From contig JAIXQP010000016.1 of assembly GCA_027485675.1 (NCBI GenBank), positions 24,608 through 88,607 on the forward strand: a DNA stretch of 64,000 nucleotides, given 5' to 3'. Shown piece by piece: positions 21,239 through 30,799 of the stretch. The DNA is from Terriglobales bacterium (GTDB taxonomy: Bacteria; Acidobacteriota; Terriglobia; Bryobacterales; Bryobacteraceae). A program made the position numbers and the translations under genes. Numbering within the stretch: position 1 is the stretch's first letter; each line of letters starts with the position of its first letter. The notes under the pieces are model-generated. The model saw nothing but the letters and a program-made list of their open reading frames with translations, was not told the DNA's origin and searched no databases.

Positions 21239-22669
21239 TCACGCCTTGGCGGGATTGGCGGCCGCCCAGTCGAGATACTCTTTCACGCTGCGGAAGGTTT
21301 GGTGCTTGTACAAGCGCCCGGCGTCTTCCACCGGCGCCGTCCAGTTGTACTCCCAGGAGTCGCCGGTCTCGGCCATCTTCTTTGCGAGCCGCCGGTCCAG
21401 GCTCGCTTCAAGCGGCTTGCGCTTCCCGATCAGGTTGTTTTGCTGATAGGGATCCTCTTGCAGATCGTAGAGCACCCACGGGCGGCCGGCGTAGCGGGCG
21501 TAGACGTAGCGATCGGTGCGGATGCCGCGCCAACCGCCTTCGGTGCCGTCGCCCGCAAAGGGGCCGAAGATCTGGAGGAAGGCTTCGCGGGGGCCGGTTC
21601 CCTTCCCGCGCAACAGATCGCGGCTGAGGTCCTTGCCTTGCATCTCGCTGGGCACCCGCACCCCGGCCAGACCGAGCAGCGTGGGCGCGAAATCGACGTG
21701 AGTGAAGAAGGCCGGGGTGGTGGAGGCGGGGGCGATCCTGCCGGGCCAGCGGAGAATGCCGGGCACGCGAATCGACTCCTCCCACGGCTTCCGCTTCAAG
21801 CGTTGGCCTTGTGAACCGAGCATGTCGCCGTGGTCGGAGGAGTAGAGCACGATCGTGTTTTCGCTGAGGCCGAGCGAGTCGAGGGCGCCGAGGATCCGGC
21901 CGGTCGCATCGTCGATCGCGGTGACCATGCCGTAGTACTCGGCGATCTGCTCCGGACCGGGGACATTGGGCCTGGCCTGCCAGTTGGGCCGCATGGTGAG
22001 CTTGGCGGGGTCGTACTGACTGCGGTATTGCGGCGGGGCCTTATAGGGGTCGTGCGGAGGGCCCCACTGCACGGTCAGGTAGAACGGCTGGCCAGCGGCT
22101 TTGGACTGCTCGAGGAACTCGATGGCATAGTCGGCGTAGGCGTCGGCCTCGAAGCGATTGAGCTGGATGGGCTCGGGCGTATCGCGGAAGATGGTGTTGT
22201 TGAAGTGCTGATGGCTGCACTGATTCGCGGCCCAATACTGATAGCCTTGGCGGCGAGGCCCCGGAGGCACGAATCCGGGCAGGCGGGGACCGCCATCGAG
22301 ATGCCACTTGCCGACGAAGCCGGTGCGGTAACCGGCCGCGGCGAGCGAACGCGCGAGGGACGGGCCGTCCTCGCGCAGTCGGAGGTCATTGGCCACCATC
22401 CCGTTGCGATGGCAGTATTGGCCGGTGAGAAGGACCGCGCGGGCGGGGCAGCAGACCGGGGTGTTGGCGAAGGTGTGGGGGATGGTGAGCCCCTGCTTGG
22501 CGAGCGCGTCAATGTGCGGGGTTTTGACGTCCGGGTTCCCCAGGCAACCCACCGCCTGGGCGCGGTGCTGGTCCGGCATCAGGAAGAGGATGTTCGGGCG
22601 CGGAGAGGCAACGGGCGGGAGGGCAGCCGCGGAGGCGGCCGAGAGAAACTGCCGGCGGGTGGGAGGCAT
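21239..22669 (-). CDS. Sulfatase (Cys-type, secreted)
   Basis: NILFLMPDQHRAQAVGCLGNPDVKTPHIDALAKQG; formylglycine site CCPAR (CxPxR); YSSDHGDMLGSQG. Confidence 0.95.
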   Translation of the reverse strand: MPPTRRQFLSAASAAALPPVASPRPNILFLMPDQHRAQAVGCLGNPDVKTPHIDALAKQGLTIPHTFANTPVCCPARAVLLTGQYCHRNGMVANDLRLREDGPSLARSLAAAGYRTGFVGKWHLDGGPRLPGFVPPGPRRQGYQYWAANQCSHQHFNNTIFRDTPEPIQLNRFEADAYADYAIEFLEQSKAAGQPFYLTVQWGPPHDPYKAPPQYRSQYDPAKLTMRPNWQARPNVPGPEQIAEYYGMVTAIDDATGRILGALDSLGLSENTIVLYSSDHGDMLGSQGQRLKRKPWEESIRVPGILRWPGRIAPASTTPAFFTHVDFAPTLLGLAGVRVPSEMQGKDLSRDLLRGKGTGPREAFLQIFGPFAGDGTEGGWRGIRTDRYVYARYAGRPWVLYDLQEDPYQQNNLIGKRKPLEASLDRRLAKKMAETGDSWEYNWTAPVEDAGRLYKHQTFRSVKEYLDWAAANPAKA

Positions 22670-22704
22670 CGCACCGGCAGTTTATCGTAAGCGGAGGCCG
22701 GATG

Positions 22705-23700
22705 CTAATTGTTCCGGAAGTTGGCGGCTTTGGCTTCCCAGGGTCCGTGGAAGACCTTGAGTTTGGGCCGGGCGGCGCGCAGGGCGGCGAGGCCCTTCGC
22801 GGTCACGGCGGTGCCCTTCAAATCCACCTCTTCGAGGCTCGGGAAACCGGTGAGCAGGCCAACGGACTCATCGTCAATCCGGTCGCAGCCTTCGAGCTTC
22901 AGCCGCTGCAGTTTGCTGAGCACCTTCATCTTTTCAAGGCGCCGCGGCGTCACGCTCATGGCGCTGACCGTAGCAAAGCGGGTGCCCTCCGAGCCCACGC
23001 CGATGGAGGTGCAGCCGAAGCGGAGTTCGCGGAGCTGCGTCAGGGTGACAATCGCGTCAAGGCCGACATCGGACATGTTGACGGCCCAGACATTCGAGTC
23101 CGTGCCCTGGCGGCCACTGAGATCGAGAAACTGCAAACCGGGCATCTGGCGGAGCGCCTGCAGGCCGGCATCGCCCAACTCGTTACCGCCAATGGTCAGC
23201 GCTTTCAGATTCGTGAGAGCCGTCAGCCGTTCGAGCCCCACGTCGGTGAGCATGACGGAGCCCACGTCGAGCGTCTCCAGGGTGACGATGCCGTCGATGT
23301 GGTCGAGCGAGGTATCGCTCGCCTTGGTGCCGTGCAGATCGAGCCGCTTGAGCGTCTTCCAGTCCTTGATGGCCGCCACGCCTTCGTCCGTCACGTACTC
23401 GGCAAAGCGAAGGTCGAGATCGACAATGCCCTTGAAGTTGCGCAGCTCCTGCATGCCCTGGTCGGTCACGCGGGTCAGCGAGAGGTTCAGGTAGGTGAGT
23501 CCGGACACGCGCGCCACTTTGCGCATGTCGGCATCGGTGACCCAACTGGCCCGAAAATCAAGGCCGGTGACGCGGCCACTCGCGTCCCGGATTACGGAGC
23601 CCCCGGCATCGGCAACCCATTGCAGATCGTTGGCGCTTTCCGCGCCCCAAAGCGCCGAGGAGGCGGCGAACGCCGCAAGCAGGATAGCGAAGCGTTTCAT
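22705..23700 (-). CDS. Leucine-rich-repeat protein, secreted
   Basis: Signal peptide [22 protein letters not shown]; repeats such as [21 protein letters not shown] and [19 protein letters not shown]. Confidence 0.85.
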   Translation of the reverse strand: MKRFAILLAAFAASSALWGAESANDLQWVADAGGSVIRDASGRVTGLDFRASWVTDADMRKVARVSGLTYLNLSLTRVTDQGMQELRNFKGIVDLDLRFAEYVTDEGVAAIKDWKTLKRLDLHGTKASDTSLDHIDGIVTLETLDVGSVMLTDVGLERLTALTNLKALTIGGNELGDAGLQALRQMPGLQFLDLSGRQGTDSNVWAVNMSDVGLDAIVTLTQLRELRFGCTSIGVGSEGTRFATVSAMSVTPRRLEKMKVLSKLQRLKLEGCDRIDDESVGLLTGFPSLEEVDLKGTAVTAKGLAALRAARPKLKVFHGPWEAKAANFRNN

Positions 23701-25671
23701 TTAACGGGTCCTCCGGTGGGGTAGTGCCGAGTCGCGATCGAAGACGATCTGGCAGGCCGAGAGGGTGCCTTTGAGCTCTTCGTAGCCCTTCTCGGAAACC
23801 AGGGTGTGGTAGAGGTTGAGAGACTTCAAGCTTGCCATCGCCTTCAATGCGGCGATGCCTTTGTCCGTCACGTTGGTATTGTCAATGCTCAGTTCGGCGA
23901 GCTTCGGCAGGGTCTGCAGATGAGCGATGCCGGTGTCGTTGAGCGCCGTGTAGTCGAGAACAATCGACTTGAGGTTCTTGAGCGCGCCCAGGGTCTCGGC
24001 GCTCACATTCCCGGCCAGCGTGCGGAAGAGCGAAATCTTCTCGAGGTTGGCGAGCGGCGCCAGGGCGGCCAAGCCGCCGTCGAGGAACCGGGTCTGGTTC
24101 AGATTCAGATCGCGCATCCGGGTGAACTTGGCGATCCGCACCAGGGAATCGTTGCCGATGTCGGTTCCGGCCAGGTGAAGCGTCTCCAACTGATCGAGTC
24201 CGGCAATCTGCTTAAAGCCCCCATCGGTGATCTCGGTATAGCTCAAGCGCAGACTGGTGAGTCCCGCCAGCTTCGCAATCGCCGGCAGCGCGCGGTCGTC
24301 CAGTTTGGTCGCGCCGAGATCGAGTTCGCGCAGCTTAGGCAGCGCCGACAGCGCCCCCAAACCCGGCCCTTCGACCAGCGTCGCCGCCAGGCGCAGGACT
24401 TCGAGCGAACCAATTTTGGCAATCGTGCTCAAGCCCGCATCGGATACCGTCGTGCTGCTGACATCGAGCAGCCGCAACCGAGGCAGCGCCGCCAGCGAAG
24501 CCACGCCGAGATCGCCCACCTGCGTCGCCTGCAGGTCCAACTCTTCAAGACTGCTGAGCCGCGAAAGAAAGGCCAGTTGCGAGTCGCTCACCGGGGTCGT
24601 CGAAAGGTTGATCGCCGTGAGTTGCCCATTGCGCAGCGTGGCTTTGCCGCCAATCGCCGTCACCCAGGCCGCGATCGCTTCGGCGGTCTCGGCGGCAGGC
24701 TTCTCCGCCCCGGAGTTCTTCGAGCGGATGGCGGCCGCGCCGACGTATTGCACCTTCGCCTGCGGCAGGGCCGCGCGCAGCGATTCGACGCCGTTGCCGG
24801 TGACGCGGCTGTAGCGGAGATCGACGTCACTCAGATTCTTGAGCGCCTGCAGACGGGCGAGGCCAGCGTTCGTCACGCGGGTCCGGTAGAGATCGAGCCC
24901 CCGCAGGTTGGTCATGCCTTCGAGCACCGCGAGACCCTCGTCCGTCGCCTCGGCGCCGCGGAGGTTCAAGACGCGCAACGCCGTGAGCTTCTTGAGATGG
25001 GCAATGCCTTTATCGGTGACGCGGACGCCCGACAGGTCGAGCTCTTCGAGCTTGGTCAATTCCGCCAGATGCTTCATGCCTTCGTCGGTCACCATGGAGT
25101 CCCGCAGCAGCAGCCGGCGGAGTTCCTTAAGATTGGCGAGGCTGGCCAGCCCGGCGTCGGTGAAGCGCGTGTTGTTCAGATCGAGGCTGCGCAGGCCGGT
25201 GAACCCGGAGAAGTCCACCTTCGAAAGGCGGCACTGCGAGCAGCGGAAATCGCGAAGCTTCTTCAGGCCTTGGAGGGCCTGAATCCCCTTGTCGCTGATA
25301 TTGATGTTGGTGGCAAAGTGCCAGCCGACGAACAACCGCTCCAGATTCGTGAGCGTCGCCAGGGTCTTGAAGACTTCGTTAGCGTCCTCGTTACCCCCGC
25401 CCGGATTCCACACCGGCCCCGGCAGGAAGAGATCGCGCAGGCTGGTTAAGCCCGCAAGCTTCGACAGCTCCGGGGCCGGCATCACCGTGCCCGTGAGGTC
25501 GATTCCGGTGATCGTCACTTCGCCGGGCGGCAACTGGTTCAGGTTGCGCAAGGGCTGCTTGCCGCCTTCGAGCGTAACCGTCCCCTCCCAACGGATCACC
25601 CACTCCGCCACCTCGCGCCCGGAGGCGAGCGCGAGGGTCGGCAACAGACACAACAACAAAGTTCGCAACAT
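23701..25671 (-). CDS. Leucine-rich-repeat protein, secreted, two LRR arrays
   Basis: Repeats such as LEELDLSGVRVTDKGIAHLKKLTALRVLNLRGAEATDEGLAVLEGM; internal repetition of the N-cap module. Confidence 0.85.
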   Translation of the reverse strand: MLRTLLLCLLPTLALASGREVAEWVIRWEGTVTLEGGKQPLRNLNQLPPGEVTITGIDLTGTVMPAPELSKLAGLTSLRDLFLPGPVWNPGGGNEDANEVFKTLATLTNLERLFVGWHFATNINISDKGIQALQGLKKLRDFRCSQCRLSKVDFSGFTGLRSLDLNNTRFTDAGLASLANLKELRRLLLRDSMVTDEGMKHLAELTKLEELDLSGVRVTDKGIAHLKKLTALRVLNLRGAEATDEGLAVLEGMTNLRGLDLYRTRVTNAGLARLQALKNLSDVDLRYSRVTGNGVESLRAALPQAKVQYVGAAAIRSKNSGAEKPAAETAEAIAAWVTAIGGKATLRNGQLTAINLSTTPVSDSQLAFLSRLSSLEELDLQATQVGDLGVASLAALPRLRLLDVSSTTVSDAGLSTIAKIGSLEVLRLAATLVEGPGLGALSALPKLRELDLGATKLDDRALPAIAKLAGLTSLRLSYTEITDGGFKQIAGLDQLETLHLAGTDIGNDSLVRIAKFTRMRDLNLNQTRFLDGGLAALAPLANLEKISLFRTLAGNVSAETLGALKNLKSIVLDYTALNDTGIAHLQTLPKLAELSIDNTNVTDKGIAALKAMASLKSLNLYHTLVSEKGYEELKGTLSACQIVFDRDSALPHRRTR

Positions 25672-25695
25672 GAAGAGTTCCGCTGACAGGGACAG

Positions 25696-27030
25696 TTACG
25701 CTAACAGACTGCTGATCTTCCGGCTCGCGGTGGGGAACTTCCCGATGCCGGCGCCGACGATCTCGTCGGCTACGGTCAGGTAGATATCTCCAGCGGTGCC
25801 GGTGACACGGGTATGGCGGCCCTTGGCCATCTTGCCGACGCCGCCGGCCACGAGCATCGCCAGGCCGCTGTTCTTATGCGGATTGGCTTCGGCATGCTCG
25901 TGCACGAAGATGAGCGCCGTGCGGTCAAACACGCTGCCATCTCCTTCCGGAATCGACTTGAGCTTGGCCACCAGGTAGGCGAACTCTTCGACGTGCCACT
26001 TGCAGATATCCCGCAGAACGCGCTGCCCTTCGGCCCCGTCCGCCCCGCTCACGCGGCCTTCGGCGTGCGTATAGTCGTGATGGCGGGCCGAGGTGTAGCC
26101 GAGCCAGGGGAACCGCGAAATGCTCTGGCACTTGGTGAGCATGTAGGAGGCGACGCGCGTCTGCCGCGTGGCCAGCGCCTGCACGAGCAGATCGCTTTGC
26201 AGCTTGGCGATGCGGGGCCAATCCTTCATGTCGCCGTCAAAGTCTGGCGGATCCACCCGGCGGTACTCTTCGGGAAGGGCGGCGATGGAGCGTTCGAGAT
26301 CACGGATGCCCGACATGTGCTCTTCAACCCGGTTCTGGTCATCGGTGGGAAGCTTCTTTTTAAGCGCCGAGGCATCGTTCTGCACGGCGTCGAGGATGCT
26401 CTTTTTCCGATTGATCCATCCCTCTTCGCGCTGGCCGAACAGCCGGTCAAACAGCCGGTGCGGGATCATCTCCGGAGGCAGCGCCCGCTCGTAGCCGGCC
26501 CAGCTCATATTCCGCTGCATGCTCTCGCCAAAGGACTCCTGCGCCACGCCGATCTGCAGAGAGCGGAAGCGCGATTCGCCGCCGATCTTCGCCGCAATCA
26601 CCTGGTCCACCGAGGGGCCGGACGGGCCCCGGCCCGTGAACTGGGTACCGGTCATCAAGCCGCTCATCGAGTTGGTATGGCCATTGCCCTGCCCCGTGGC
26701 CGCGGCGTTATCGACCCCGCTCAACACGTGAAAGTCCCGCCGGAACGACGCCAGCGGAGACAGACACGGCGTCATCCGGTAGTCCGTGCCTTCCTCGGCC
26801 GGAATCCAGTAGCGTTCCGGAATGCCGTTGCCGTTGAACCAGAGCACGAAGCGGGTTTCAATCGGCTGGGCGGAGGAGTTCGGCGCCGGGGCGGCGTACG
26901 CCGTGCCGTGCGAATTAAACATGGAGACAAGCGGCGGCAGGCCCACCATCACCGGGCTGCCGGCGGCCGTCAAGCCCTGCAACAGGGCCCGGCGCGAGAT
27001 TCTAACGCGATTGGTAATTACGTGCGGCAT
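25696..27030 (-). CDS. DUF1552 domain protein
   Basis: [36 protein letters not shown] leader; [18 protein letters not shown]...[26 protein letters not shown]. Confidence 0.85.
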   Translation of the reverse strand: MPHVITNRVRISRRALLQGLTAAGSPVMVGLPPLVSMFNSHGTAYAAPAPNSSAQPIETRFVLWFNGNGIPERYWIPAEEGTDYRMTPCLSPLASFRRDFHVLSGVDNAAATGQGNGHTNSMSGLMTGTQFTGRGPSGPSVDQVIAAKIGGESRFRSLQIGVAQESFGESMQRNMSWAGYERALPPEMIPHRLFDRLFGQREEGWINRKKSILDAVQNDASALKKKLPTDDQNRVEEHMSGIRDLERSIAALPEEYRRVDPPDFDGDMKDWPRIAKLQSDLLVQALATRQTRVASYMLTKCQSISRFPWLGYTSARHHDYTHAEGRVSGADGAEGQRVLRDICKWHVEEFAYLVAKLKSIPEGDGSVFDRTALIFVHEHAEANPHKNSGLAMLVAGGVGKMAKGRHTRVTGTAGDIYLTVADEIVGAGIGKFPTASRKISSLLA

Positions 27031-29056
27031 GAACTGTCCCTCCGGGAGTTTCCCGAGATAGCATTAGCGATAGTATTAGCTCTTTGAAACGGAACTGAGA
27101 GCGTCGAAAATCATCGGTCATCTTACGGATGATGGGGCGGTCGGCGGCGGTTTCCGTGCGCCCGTAGGTGTAGCGGAAGTACTGCTTGGCGATGCATTCC
27201 TGGCACTGTTCGCTCTGGCCGAGAACGGCGCCGAGCTTGGCCGGCGAGGAGAACTGCGAGGCGTTGAGGCCGGCGACGAAGCCGCTCGAATCGATTTCGA
27301 GCTCCCAGGCTTTCACAGTCTTGCCCCGGTCCTCGCGGGTGCGGCCCGGGGTGGTGAGCACAAATTTATCGCGGCGCGCCCCCACGGCATCAAACTTTTC
27401 AAAGCCAAAGCCGATGGGATCGATCAGGCTATGGCAGGCCGCGCAGCCGGGATTGGTGACGTGCTCGGAGAGCCGTTCCCGGTTGGTCTGCGGCCGGTCG
27501 GCCGAAAACGGCGGCAGGTTCGTATTGACCCCCGCGGGCGGATCCGGCACGTGCTGGCACAGGAACTGCTCCCGGACGAACAAGCCGCGCGCCGTCGGCG
27601 ACGATTCGTCCGGCTTAGCCGTGCTCGCCAAAAAGAGCGCCTGGCCCAGAATGCCGGCGCGCTCGGAGGCGGACGGGAAGTTCACCTTGCCAAACTCCTG
27701 GGCGGGAGGCTGCACCCCATAGATCGACGCCAACTCCCCGTTCACATAGCCATAAGGAGCCGTGAAGAGTTCCATGAAGTTGCGGTCGTTCCAAACGAGG
27801 TCGTTGACAAAGAGTTTGGCCTCTTCCGTCATCGCGACCGCGGTTTCCCGGGTGAATGACGGATGTTTCCGCCGATCCTTGCTGGCCGTCAGGATGCGAT
27901 CGAACCGCAGCCACTGGCCGACGAATTCGTTGAGCGCCTGCTTGGCACGCGGATTGTCGAGCATGCGCCGCACCTGCGCCTCGACGCCTTTGGGCGTGGC
28001 CAGCAATCCCTTTTCGGCCGCGGCGAACAGTTCGGCATCGGGCATCGTATCCCAGAGCCCGTAGGAGAGGCGGCTGGCCGTGGCGTAGGGCTTCCACTTG
28101 GGGTCGGAGGTATCCTCGAGCCGGAAGAGGAAATTCGACGACTGCAGCATCGCCTCAATCACCAACTGAGCGCCCTTCAGGAACTCCTTCTCCGCGGCAA
28201 ACAGCGCTTCATAGCGCTTCTGCTCCCCGGCATCCAAGGGACGGCGGAAGGCGCGCAGGCCGAAATCCTTTACAAACTTGGTGCGGCAAGCCGGAGAGGC
28301 TTTGCAGCCGATCAGGCCGCGGGTGTCTCCACCGCGCAGCGCGCTTTGCGCAATCTTTTCGGCGGCTTCGCTGTAGCCCTCAATCAATAGCGGCGAAAGG
28401 CTCTGGGCCTGGATCTGATTCCGGAACCCGTTGACGAAATCCTCGGGCGGAAACCGGTCGGCCGGCCGCGAACCATCGCCGAGCAGGTCCTTCACCGTCT
28501 GGTTGTATTGGCTATGCGTCAGGCGGCGCAACTCCACCCGTGGCGCGGGGCGGCCGCCACCCAACTCCTCCTCCTCGCGATACTGCAGGGCCTTGGCCAG
28601 CTGGTCGCCGGAGAGCTTCGTCAACTGGTCGATCCACGCCCGCACGGCGGCCTCTTCCGGGCTGCCGGGCTTGATCCGCTCGCCACCTACGTGGCTCACC
28701 CGCTTGGTCGGTTTTTCGAGCAGCAAGGACTTCGCCGGATCGAGCCGCTCCACTAAAGTGACAAGCGACCGGCCAAAGGCCTCAATCCGCTCGGGAGACA
28801 CCTGCCCTTCCGGGAAGAGCAACCGCGTGCCGGCGGCCACCCCGTCGGCGTTGTGACAGGAGCGGCACTCGGCCTTTTCGAATACCGCGTACGCTCCCTT
28901 CGCGAAGGAGTTGCTGCCCCCCTGCGCCAGCAAAGAAAACGAAAGAATAAGGAAGACGACCGAAAGTCGAATCAGCAAAAACGCCTCCTGCAGCGGTATA
29001 AAATATCGTATCTCGTAACCGAAAGTTTTGCCACGGGGCCCTTTCGGAATTCTCAT
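27002..29056 (-). CDS. DUF1592/DUF1588/DUF1587-type cytochrome protein
   Basis: [82 protein letters not shown]; overlaps the DUF1552 gene by 29 bp. Confidence 0.9.
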   Translation of the reverse strand: MRIPKGPRGKTFGYEIRYFIPLQEAFLLIRLSVVFLILSFSLLAQGGSNSFAKGAYAVFEKAECRSCHNADGVAAGTRLLFPEGQVSPERIEAFGRSLVTLVERLDPAKSLLLEKPTKRVSHVGGERIKPGSPEEAAVRAWIDQLTKLSGDQLAKALQYREEEELGGGRPAPRVELRRLTHSQYNQTVKDLLGDGSRPADRFPPEDFVNGFRNQIQAQSLSPLLIEGYSEAAEKIAQSALRGGDTRGLIGCKASPACRTKFVKDFGLRAFRRPLDAGEQKRYEALFAAEKEFLKGAQLVIEAMLQSSNFLFRLEDTSDPKWKPYATASRLSYGLWDTMPDAELFAAAEKGLLATPKGVEAQVRRMLDNPRAKQALNEFVGQWLRFDRILTASKDRRKHPSFTRETAVAMTEEAKLFVNDLVWNDRNFMELFTAPYGYVNGELASIYGVQPPAQEFGKVNFPSASERAGILGQALFLASTAKPDESSPTARGLFVREQFLCQHVPDPPAGVNTNLPPFSADRPQTNRERLSEHVTNPGCAACHSLIDPIGFGFEKFDAVGARRDKFVLTTPGRTREDRGKTVKAWELEIDSSGFVAGLNASQFSSPAKLGAVLGQSEQCQECIAKQYFRYTYGRTETAADRPIIRKMTDDFRRSQFRFKELILSLMLSRETPGGTVHAARNYQSR

Positions 29057-29074
29057 CCGGCCACCCGGGCCCTG

Positions 29075-29371
29075 CTAGAGGTCGATGTCCCGCACAGGCG
29101 GAGCCGAGTCTTCGGCGTCCTTGGCTTTTTGAAAGAGGTCGTCGAAGCGCCGTGCCAGCGTCTCCTGCTGCCGCCGGTGTCCCGCGAGGGCATCGGCGAA
29201 CTGCCGTTCGCGCTGCGCATCACTCTGTTTGAGTTTGGCCACCTCGCTCGCCAAGTCAAACGAGGCTGCCTTCGAGGGGGGCGGCCGGTGCCCGAGCACG
29301 GTTTTTCGTTCCGGATCGATAGTGAGGAGTCCCTGGCAACAAGGGCAGGTGACGTCAAACGGGTCCTGCAT
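29075..29371 (-). CDS. Small Cys-motif (CPCC) coiled-coil hypothetical protein
   Basis: MQDPFDVTCPCCQGLLTIDPERKTVLGHRPPP followed by a charged helical region; same strand and just upstream of the DUF1592 gene. Confidence 0.6.
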   Translation of the reverse strand: MQDPFDVTCPCCQGLLTIDPERKTVLGHRPPPSKAASFDLASEVAKLKQSDAQRERQFADALAGHRRQQETLARRFDDLFQKAKDAEDSAPPVRDIDL

Positions 29372-29413
29372 GCCTTTCAGCTTACCCGAAAGTCAGATAT
29401 TTTCCTCAATTCC

Positions 29414-29511
29414 GCACAAAAATCCAACGCCAGCCCTAAAGTCATTCCCTAGTTAGACCGATAAAGGGAATATGGGCACGGAGTCTTTCCGGATTTCCAG
29501 TATTTTTGTGC
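29414..29511 (+). ncRNA. Candidate structured leader RNA upstream of the CpaE-like gene
   Basis: 10-bp perfect outer inverted repeat gcacaaaaat/atttttgtgc enclosing attccct/agggaat and cgga/tccg hairpins. Confidence 0.35.
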
Positions 29512-29533
29512 TCGGCGGGAGAGGGCGTAAATA

Positions 29534-30754
29534 ATGCTTCGCGGTATCATCATCAGTCCCGACCGGGAACTGGCTGATCAGCTTGACGATTTAATTGCGC
29601 AAGTCGGCACGGTCGCGATCACGCGCACGGTGGACCGCTACCCGAACGCCATCGACCTGCAACGAACGCTTCGCGCTCACGCCCCGCAAGTCATCTTTCT
29701 GAGTCTGGCCGCCGTGGAATTCGCAATTGCGACGGCACAGGCAGCGGAAGCAGCCTCACCCGGCATTCAGATCATCACGATTAATCACACGACCAACCCG
29801 CAGGCGCTGCTCGAATTGATGCGCGTGGGGATCCGGGAGTTTTTGGGGGCCCCGTTTAAGGCCGACGAGCTCCTGGGCGCGATAGGCCGGATCACCGAGA
29901 ACCTGCAGCGCAATCCCATTACTTCCTTCGAGTCCGACTATATCTACTCTTTCCTGCCGGCCAAACCGGGTGTGGGTGCCTCGACGATCGCGATGAACGT
30001 AGCGGCGGCAGCCTCCAAGCGGGGAGGTTGCAAAACGGTCCTGGTGGATCTTGACTTGAACTCCGGAATGCAGCGCTTCATGATGAAACTCGACAATGAG
30101 TTCTGCATCACGGACGCGGTCGAAAACTCTTTCAAGATGGATGAGGCGCTCTGGCCGCAACTGGTCACTGCGATCGGCGACCTCGACGTTCTCCACTCCG
30201 GCCGCCTGAACCCGGGTCACCGGATCGAACCCTCGCAAATGCGGCATCTGGTGGAGTTCATGCGGCGCTTCTACCGGCTGATCGCCATCGACCTTTCCGG
30301 CAACATGGAGCGGTATTCCATTGAGATCATGGAGGAGTCACGGCGAATCTTCCTGGTCACCACCGCTGAAATCTCGTCCCTCCACCTGGCTCGCGAACGC
30401 TACAACTACCTGAAAACACTGGATCTCGGCGACCGGATTGAACTGGTTCTGAATCGCAACCACAAGCGTGCCGCCATCGACACCAAGCAGATCGAAGACC
30501 TCCTCGGCCTTCCGGTGAAGATCGCCCTGCCGAACGATTACCAGGGTGTCAGCCGGGCGCTCACAGCCGGCAAGCCGGTCGACCCAAACTCCGACCTCGG
30601 GCGAGAGTTCAAGAAAATGGCCTACAGTCTCGTCGAGATGGAGCCCTCCCAGGAAGCCTCCAAGACGAAGCAAAAGCAGAGCGCCTTGAGCGGAATTCTG
30701 TCGATCCTGCCCGGCAAAGGTTCTCTGTTCTCAGAAAAGAAGTCAACGGCCTAA
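29534..30754 (+). CDS. CpaE-like pilus assembly ATPase (receiver-like N-terminus plus MinD/ParA-like domain)
   Basis: MLRGIIISPDRELADQLDDLI receiver-like start; FLPAKPGVGASTIAMNVAAAASKRGGCKTVLVDLDLNSGMQRFML deviant Walker A region. Confidence 0.8.
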   Translation: MLRGIIISPDRELADQLDDLIAQVGTVAITRTVDRYPNAIDLQRTLRAHAPQVIFLSLAAVEFAIATAQAAEAASPGIQIITINHTTNPQALLELMRVGIREFLGAPFKADELLGAIGRITENLQRNPITSFESDYIYSFLPAKPGVGASTIAMNVAAAASKRGGCKTVLVDLDLNSGMQRFMMKLDNEFCITDAVENSFKMDEALWPQLVTAIGDLDVLHSGRLNPGHRIEPSQMRHLVEFMRRFYRLIAIDLSGNMERYSIEIMEESRRIFLVTTAEISSLHLARERYNYLKTLDLGDRIELVLNRNHKRAAIDTKQIEDLLGLPVKIALPNDYQGVSRALTAGKPVDPNSDLGREFKKMAYSLVEMEPSQEASKTKQKQSALSGILSILPGKGSLFSEKKSTA

Positions 30755-30799
30755 ACCGGCCGGCTTGCCGTCCGGCAAGGCTGCAAAGCCCGCAACGCT

